The notes under the pieces: generated by a model
What the model saw: the letters and a program-made list of their open reading frames with translations, nothing else
Database searches by the model: none
What the model was told of the DNA's origin: nothing
Assembly (NCBI RefSeq): GCF_964340395.1
Contig: NC_135552.1
Span: 25,904,681-25,968,680 of the forward strand
Direction of reading: 5' to 3'
DNA: 64,000 nt
DNA from: Glandiceps talaboti
Lineage: Eukaryota > Hemichordata > Enteropneusta > Spengelidae
Part shown: in pieces, positions 58,097-64,000 of the stretch
Layout of the letters: each line of letters opens with the position of its first letter
Position numbering within the stretch: the stretch's first letter is position 1
Program-made: the position numbers and the translations under genes

Positions 58097-58794
58097 ATTA
58101 GCAGAAAAAAAAGCAATGACTGAACACATCTCAAGTGCAGTAAGGCCTCTTTACTAAATTTCAAAATTGCGTTAGCAATCGAGGTTCCATCGTTTTACTC
58201 AACATCATATCTAAGTTAATAACAGTAATCAATACAAGTGTACTAAATGCCAAAATAAGTCTGACTGGGCTTTTCCGTTAAATTCAGAGGTTCTCCCATT
58301 CTCATCATTTAATTGTGACTTGTACATTTTGTACTAAGTATTAAATTGCGTCTTTTGTATGAAATGAAGATTTATCAAATGTTGGAGTGTTGAACGAAAA
58401 CTCGAGGAGGGATGTCATACTTCATTGTTGTTTTTTCTTCACGCATTGCCTGTACACGAAAAACAATTGTATACTCTTATCAGAACATGAAATTATCTCT
58501 CGTAATGAAAACAGATTTAAGATTTGAATAAAATTTCAATTATATTCAAATGAACGCCAAATAGTGCATGAAACTGTATACATTAGCACTACGCATGGAA
58601 ATTGTAAATTGTAAATGTAAGCAACAGCATGGCTACATTAACTAATTGGTCAACACTGAGAATTATGCAAATTATCTATTCAATAATGTACATTATACCC
58701 ACAACATATATACATGACATATGTAACATATCATTAGTATATCAATAAGGGTTCCTTTATGGTGACAAATCACCTACATTGTATATTCCGCAAC

Positions 58795-59110
58795 TTGGCT
58801 CTACCCGCTTTATCATTCATTTCTACTCTATTCCATTCTATGACAACATAGTTTCCAGTTCTACGATGGAAAAGATCTTATGCTGTGGAACTTCTATGAT
58901 CTTTTTTGTAAATTGTCGGGTACAGGTAAACAATTCCTTATGTAGGTGGTACTTATATCTTAGTTCTAAACAACCTTTGTTACTAGTATGTACAATAAAT
59001 CTGACAGTGCAATTGTTTGTAGAAATACCAACACTGTATGTAATAAGGAATCTGCAATGACAACGTTACCAGCATAGAGTGCAAATATCAAAATATCAAT
59101 ATCTTCTTAG
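58795..59110 (-). pseudogene. inverted GNAT pseudogene 3
   Basis: Near-identical to the 3' part of inverted pseudogene 1 (39905-40130) and bounded by the same gene A flank, so it is a copy of that locus. Only the last roughly 80 codons of exon 3 remain. The sequence then breaks off near 59110. Confidence 0.85.
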
Positions 59111-59299
59111 AAACTTGCACACTTTCTTACACATGAACCCCATATCAATTATTGAATTATTAAACGTAATATTAATTATGCGTCTCCATCCAATTTGTAC
59201 TTTTTTTTATTTCAGTTTGTCTGGTTTTATTGTCTTGATTTTTTTTTAGTATAAAAAAGTTTCCTAAAACAACAATACAATTAAGCTGTGTGACTCAAC

Positions 59300-60291
59300 T
59301 GCACAATATGTCCACATTACTTTGATTATCACAATGTTTAGTAGCGTTTATACTTTGATAAAGGATTGACCAGAGAATAGTGTTCTTTTGAGTGTTTAGA
59401 CAGCGATGTTCACGTCACCCCTACAAGACGTCAATTGAATCTCGAACTGGTTCACTGCATATGAAGGCACCACTACAGGCGGACTGTTTATTCGTAATCG
59501 TTCATGTGATAAGCTGTATATGTGTCAGGTGACAACCTTAGCTGGCAAGGACTAGGATTCGAGCAGATACGTAGTGCAGTACTCCAGTGACTGTCAAGAC
59601 TGAACTTTTGTGATTCATCGACCTCTGTTCAAGTTAACAGCATGTATGTAGTTTTCGAAATTGCATTACGCTTTTCTTTAATTGTGCATAACCTGTGCAT
59701 ACCATTCGTCAGTGTGTACAGTCAGTCTCTGGGCATGTAACCACTAGTTTTAAACGTAGGGTCACAATTGTCACTTCCTATTACGATTACATTAATTTAT
59801 CACTAATTTGAATACTATCAAGTTCTCAGATTTGTTGTGTATTGAGTTGTCGTTGGCCAAGTGGTTATCTCAGGTTAATACCACTTGCCAAGTACCGACT
59901 GTATTTGATAATATCCAGCAGGTATAAAAGGGCGTTGTTCATTTTGTTCACTTCAATATTTACAAGCTGACGTAGGTTTGTGTATTGAACCAAGATTGTA
60001 GTACTAAGGGTGGTACATATACCAGGTAACCCTTCGACGCCGACAATCGTTCGTTGAACAATTGCGATGGTGAACAACTTAATTTTTGTAATGATTACAA
60101 AAACACCAACAATAAGTTGTCAAACGGTTAGGTTTTGGTTGATTCGAGTTATTTTGATTTTGTTTAAAAGTGGTTGTGGAGGCGTATCCTTCGTAACCAC
60201 TAGAACATGAGCAATGTTTCCATACGGCTGAAAATATTTTTTGGGTTATTTATGTAGTCTGCAAGTTGTGTCTTCGTTTTTATCACTGTTA
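59300..60291 (+). other. spacer module M, copy 3, with TATA-like box
   Basis: Homologous to 40557-41714 and 45151-46219, with tataaaag at 59923-59930 and the conserved gtaaccctt about 100 bp further. About 190 bp between the inverted pseudogene and this module (59111-59300) show no feature. Confidence 0.5.
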
Positions 60292-61526
60292 TTTTGTTAC
60301 AACAGGCGTTATAATTAGGGACCGGTCAGTTTCTCCAGCCTGGGGGCGAGGGCGGTGGATGTGTAGGGGGATCACCCTGTTTTTGAAATTGGCAGTTGGG
60401 GGGGGGGGGGTCATGATGTTTTCAAAATTGCGGTGGGGAGGGGGTCCTTGTGTTTTGGATTGTGATGGAAGAAAAAATTCCTTTACTACAATAGCATATA
60501 GCCTTGTCTGAAATGTAGTACATGTAAATATTTCTTCTTGTCCCAGTCTCTTACTTGAATTCTTTAATAATACTTATTAGTTCAAACATAAATATACATA
60601 TACATATACATGTATTACCTATCTAGCTACCACACTAGTTACAAAACATGTCATGTAAATGGTTGGCTGTTTCACAATCAATGCCTCACTTATATTGCAC
60701 TTCGGGGCAAAAGTGAACATGAAGGTTTCGTAATGGTACTCTTCATGGATAGTTTTTATAAAAGAAGTTAATCTAAATTGTTCTACTCGTCACTATGAAC
60801 TTGTCAGAAAGGATTACTACACTTTCTATTTTGGACACTACATTTTATTGACACTACAAATCACCACATCTCATCAGATTCCAGTTTCTATTATACACTA
60901 GGTATGACCACCTAAAGTTCTCTAACATACCGGTGACTTTACTATACATGCAATATTAATGACCCTATACCAATGTTATGGGCCATTTTTATGTGACATG
61001 GGAAACTCATTTAAAACTTACATTTAGGTTAGCTTTTCGAAGCTTGGAAATATTACCTCAAAGGCTATGAATAACCTAAACGTTGCCTTAATAGAAGCAA
61101 AAACCTGCAGATCTGCCAGGGGGAAAACCTCAAGGACTCCCTCATCCCCAGAGGTCACTCGTGCATTCAACCAACAATCAAATGCACCAACAACCTTTTT
61201 CAACCTTTTTACTGTCATATTGGTATTAAATTTTTAAAAAATATTTTCACCAAATTCTAATTTGTGATGATATTGTCTTTTAGAAATGTGAAATGTTTGC
61301 CAAGATAGTCTAAAATTGCCTTAAACTCCAAATCTCCCCTACCAATGATACTACCAGTAGATGTGCTGACCTTTACATGTATATAATGATGTTATTTAAC
61401 TTTTTAAGAACATATTTCAACCCTATGTAATTTATAAAGAATAGTTTCTGATACTGGATGGTGCTGTCTTGTAAAGCATGGATTAAGTTATAGCTTGAAA
61501 GGGATTTTGTTACAACAGGCGTCATA
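60292..61526. mobile_element. 1.2-kb G-rich insertion, copy 2
   Basis: Matches 46220-47449 over its whole length with the same flanking direct repeats (60292-60314 and 61504-61526). It is followed by a short TTATG/TTATC array at about 61560-61625. It is non-coding. Confidence 0.6.
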
Positions 61527-61903
61527 AATGACCCTTTTAGGGATTTCATAAAGTATTATCTTATTTTACATTATCTTATGTTATGTTATGTTATCTTATC
61601 TTATCTTATTCTATCTTATCTTATCACTTCGTCACTAACGCCAACGCTAACTAGTGAGATTATATCGAGATTGATACATTTGTAATACCTCTTTTCGTAC
61701 ACCTTACCAAAATAATAAAATAAAGCACAACATGTACTGATAGAGTGATCTTAAAATGTCGTTATAAAATGTTCTGTCTTATTTTGGGCTAATGGATACA
61801 TAATGTAAAATAGATAGATTACTAGTGAGAATGGTTCATCTTTTCAAATATTACAAGTTTGTTTCTCTTTGACATACACATATTTCGCTTTCAATTAATT
61901 TAG

Positions 61904-64000
61904 GTCACATCTCCTTATTCGGGTGGCTTCAAAAGAAGACATGAAAGCTGTCAGTGAGTTGACGATAGCTGAAGGTTGGGGTTATTCCGCCGATTATGTA
62001 GAGACTATACGTCAGGTCAATCCAGACGGGTTCTTTTTGGCTTTCAAAGGAAGTGAACTTGTGGGTAAGTTGCGCCGAGATGATAAAAGTAGCAATGTTT
62101 AATCGTAAGATTGAAAGTTTGCCGAGCGAGACGATAGATTGACACATTTTTATTAAGATCATATTGTGTTAGACGATCTTCTGTTTCAGGTTCATAGATA
62201 TCTATTGTAAATACTTCAGGTATTGAGTCGTCTGTCAGCACAGCGTGCCCATCAAAGTAAATGACCAAGGTTTAGTCACATATTTTTGCGATGACTTGAA
62301 CATCGCCCTCTACATGTACATACTGAGAAGACTATATTACAAGTATGTCTTAAAACTTAAAGAAAAGAAATCGACGACGATAGACAATATTAATATAAAG
62401 AATGTAAGTTTTAGCTTTATGTCTAAAATAAATATCATCGCCAAAATTCATTTTAGTCAACATGACATCAGCAAACATCGCATGCGATGACAGCAATATA
62501 TTAATTGAATGTGTGAGACGATAGTGGTTTAGTACAATGCAATACTAGTAGTTGGATTAATCTTTTTTCATTGTCATCGTCTAGGCAAGGGCTAGAGCAA
62601 ATTGAGCAAATGTTGAGCTCGTGGAGGTTGGATTTTCAAATTCCAAGATTCGAATCATTTGATCTCGCGATCGCGCGATAAGACAGAGAAGTAAATTCTA
62701 CGACCGTTGGTGGCGCTATTCAATCGACCTACACTCCGCAGCAGCGTCCCGTATATTCTATTTGTATTCGAGTGTGATTCGATCGAGTTAAATATATGTG
62801 TTTCTCTGTGTATTATAATTAGATATTGATTAGCGATTCGGGATACTGAAATAATGCTAAACAAGAACTTGACGAAACTTGTTGATGTTGTCTATATTCA
62901 CGGCGTTATTCAATATTGTTATAGACACCAGAATTGTTGCCTCATGCCGCGCCCTCGATTTAAGCGAGGAATATACGTTTGAGCTGGAGCACGCCAAGCA
63001 GCGGAGCGCGTCAGCTGTCGCGAGCGCACTAAGCGTCGATTTTTTCTGCGATTATCATAAAAAAAATGTTTCAATTTTTTAAAAGACCAGAAAATGTACA
63101 AGTACATATAATATTTTTAATCATTCCATTTCTGGCCTTATATCCAAAATAACAAATATGTGTAGACGTGTATAATGAGTTTATTAAAATATACTATAAA
63201 TAAAGAAGTAAGTATGTAAATGTGACTCATAGCTAACTTGGGCCTTTATTACCTGTATGACATCATTATCATTTTCGAGCTTCACCAGAATTGTTGCCTC
63301 ATGCCCCTGGTCTAGGTTGGCTTTTAAATTTAACTATCGCATCTTTTGTGTCAATGCTTTTATTGACAGGTACAGCATATGCATTCAATCACACAGACGA
63401 TCTCACTTTCTTTGGAATGTCAATCACCAAACAAGGACACCGAAAGCAAGGCATTCAACGAAGACTGTTTGAACAAGTTTTCAGTCATGCTGGTGACAGA
63501 AACATAGGTTTGAATTCTTGTGATGAACATCGAAGAGATGTTAATGTTAAGATAGGTTTTAAACACATCGATTTTGAGACAAAGTTCATGATAGGCAAGG
63601 TTGATCATTCTTTACTGTATACGATAAATACCCCTTCAGGTGTTAAAATTACACAACTCGATGAAGTTCCATTTAATAATATTACTGAATATGATGACAA
63701 GATCAATCCATTTAACAGAGCAGAGTTTCTTAAAGTTTGGTTGCAAGGAAAGAATGTGTACAGTTTTGTTGCATTAGAAGGAATTGGTAAGAATAGCGTT
63801 GTCGTAGGATATGTTAGTGCAAGGCTGTTAGGAGAACAATTTGCTATTTCTCCCATGTATGCTGATAACGTTGCCATTGCAGATTCTTTATTACACACAG
63901 TGTTGCTGTCTCTACCAAACTATTGTTCTGTGAGATTGATTGTACCTACTGGTAACAGAGGTAGTTTAGAACTTGCACATAAGTATCACTTGGATAAGGA
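61904..64000 (+). CDS. GNAT-family N-acyltransferase (YitH/HolE type), gene E, cut by the window end
   Basis: Exon 2 is 61904-62064 (161 nt) and exon 3 starts at 63370 and is open to base 64000. Against gene B exon 3 it has one in-frame codon loss (LEGIGKNSVVVG in place of LEEGMGKNGLVVG) and changes such as SHAGDRNIGLNSCDEHRRDV and TEYDDKINPFNRAEFLKVW. The motif QGHRKQGIQRRLF is kept. The exon 2 acceptor reads tttag instead of caag. The intron (1305 bp) carries a roughly 720-bp insertion. About 100 bp of coding sequence should remain beyond the window. The spacer module, G-rich insertion and TTATG array lie upstream as in gene C. Confidence 0.8.
62586..63305. other. roughly 720-bp insertion in the intron of gene E
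   Basis: Genes B and D read straight from catcgt(c/t)tag into (a/g)ttggctttcaaa. In E about 720 bp of unrelated, GC-richer DNA intervene. The block caccagaattgttgcctcat+gcc occurs twice (about 62929-62951 and 63282-63304), the second copy directly before the return to homology. I recognise no coding domain or inverted ends. The last 332 bp could be a separate, younger insertion between the direct repeats. Confidence 0.65.

Overview
The window is nuclear DNA of an animal, most likely a marine invertebrate. The evidence is GT-AG introns of 0.3 to 9 kb, an AT-rich base composition, dense micro- and minisatellites, a tRNA-derived SINE, CR1/jockey-like LINE pieces, short DNA transposons, and gene families (YitH/HolE-type GNAT, LRAT domain, NHL propeller) known from invertebrate deuterostomes and spiralians. 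I cannot fix the species from the sequence alone. There is no operon structure, no rRNA or functional tRNA gene, and no CRISPR array.

Layout. 1-11 kb: no gene I can support; six or more different tandem arrays (61, 5, 57/75, 18, about 145 and 21 bp units) and a 132-bp hairpin element. 11.5-26.4 kb: one six-exon gene on the minus strand for an acidic 611-residue protein I do not recognise (weak GTSE1-like motif); its introns hold a 280-bp hAT-type MITE with an exact 8-bp target duplication, a second hairpin MITE, a duplicated 340-bp segment and several satellites. A palindromic CRE lies about 60 bp upstream of its start. 26.7-27.5 kb: a foldback element with two inverted arrays of a roughly 17-bp motif. 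30.8-34.9 kb: a two-exon minus-strand gene joining an LRAT-like domain, in which all three catalytic positions appear substituted, to an NHL-type propeller and a C-terminal membrane anchor.

37.5-64 kb: a tandem array of GNAT acyltransferase genes on the plus strand. Gene A (37495-39296) is complete and starts with a mitochondrial-looking presequence. Genes B, C, D and E are a second, closely similar subfamily; their two visible coding exons are 161 and 731 nt in B, C and D, and E runs off the window end. Between them lie three inverted GNAT pseudogenes, a 5'-truncated copy of gene A, three copies of a roughly 1-kb spacer module carrying a TATA-like box, and two copies of a 1.2-kb G-rich insertion. 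The spacing shows that the whole block [gene, inverted pseudogene, spacer, TTATG satellite, next gene] was duplicated repeatedly. Gene D carries a 1.17-kb DNA transposon in its intron, and between C and D sits a rearranged LINE with a SINE nested in it.

The most interesting items are the LRAT-like/NHL/membrane-anchor protein with a degenerate catalytic triad, the GNAT array with its inverted pseudogenes and loss of the presequence exon, the unrecognised 611-residue protein, two near-perfect 21-bp-arm palindromes only 2 kb apart, and the foldback element with opposed 17-bp arrays.
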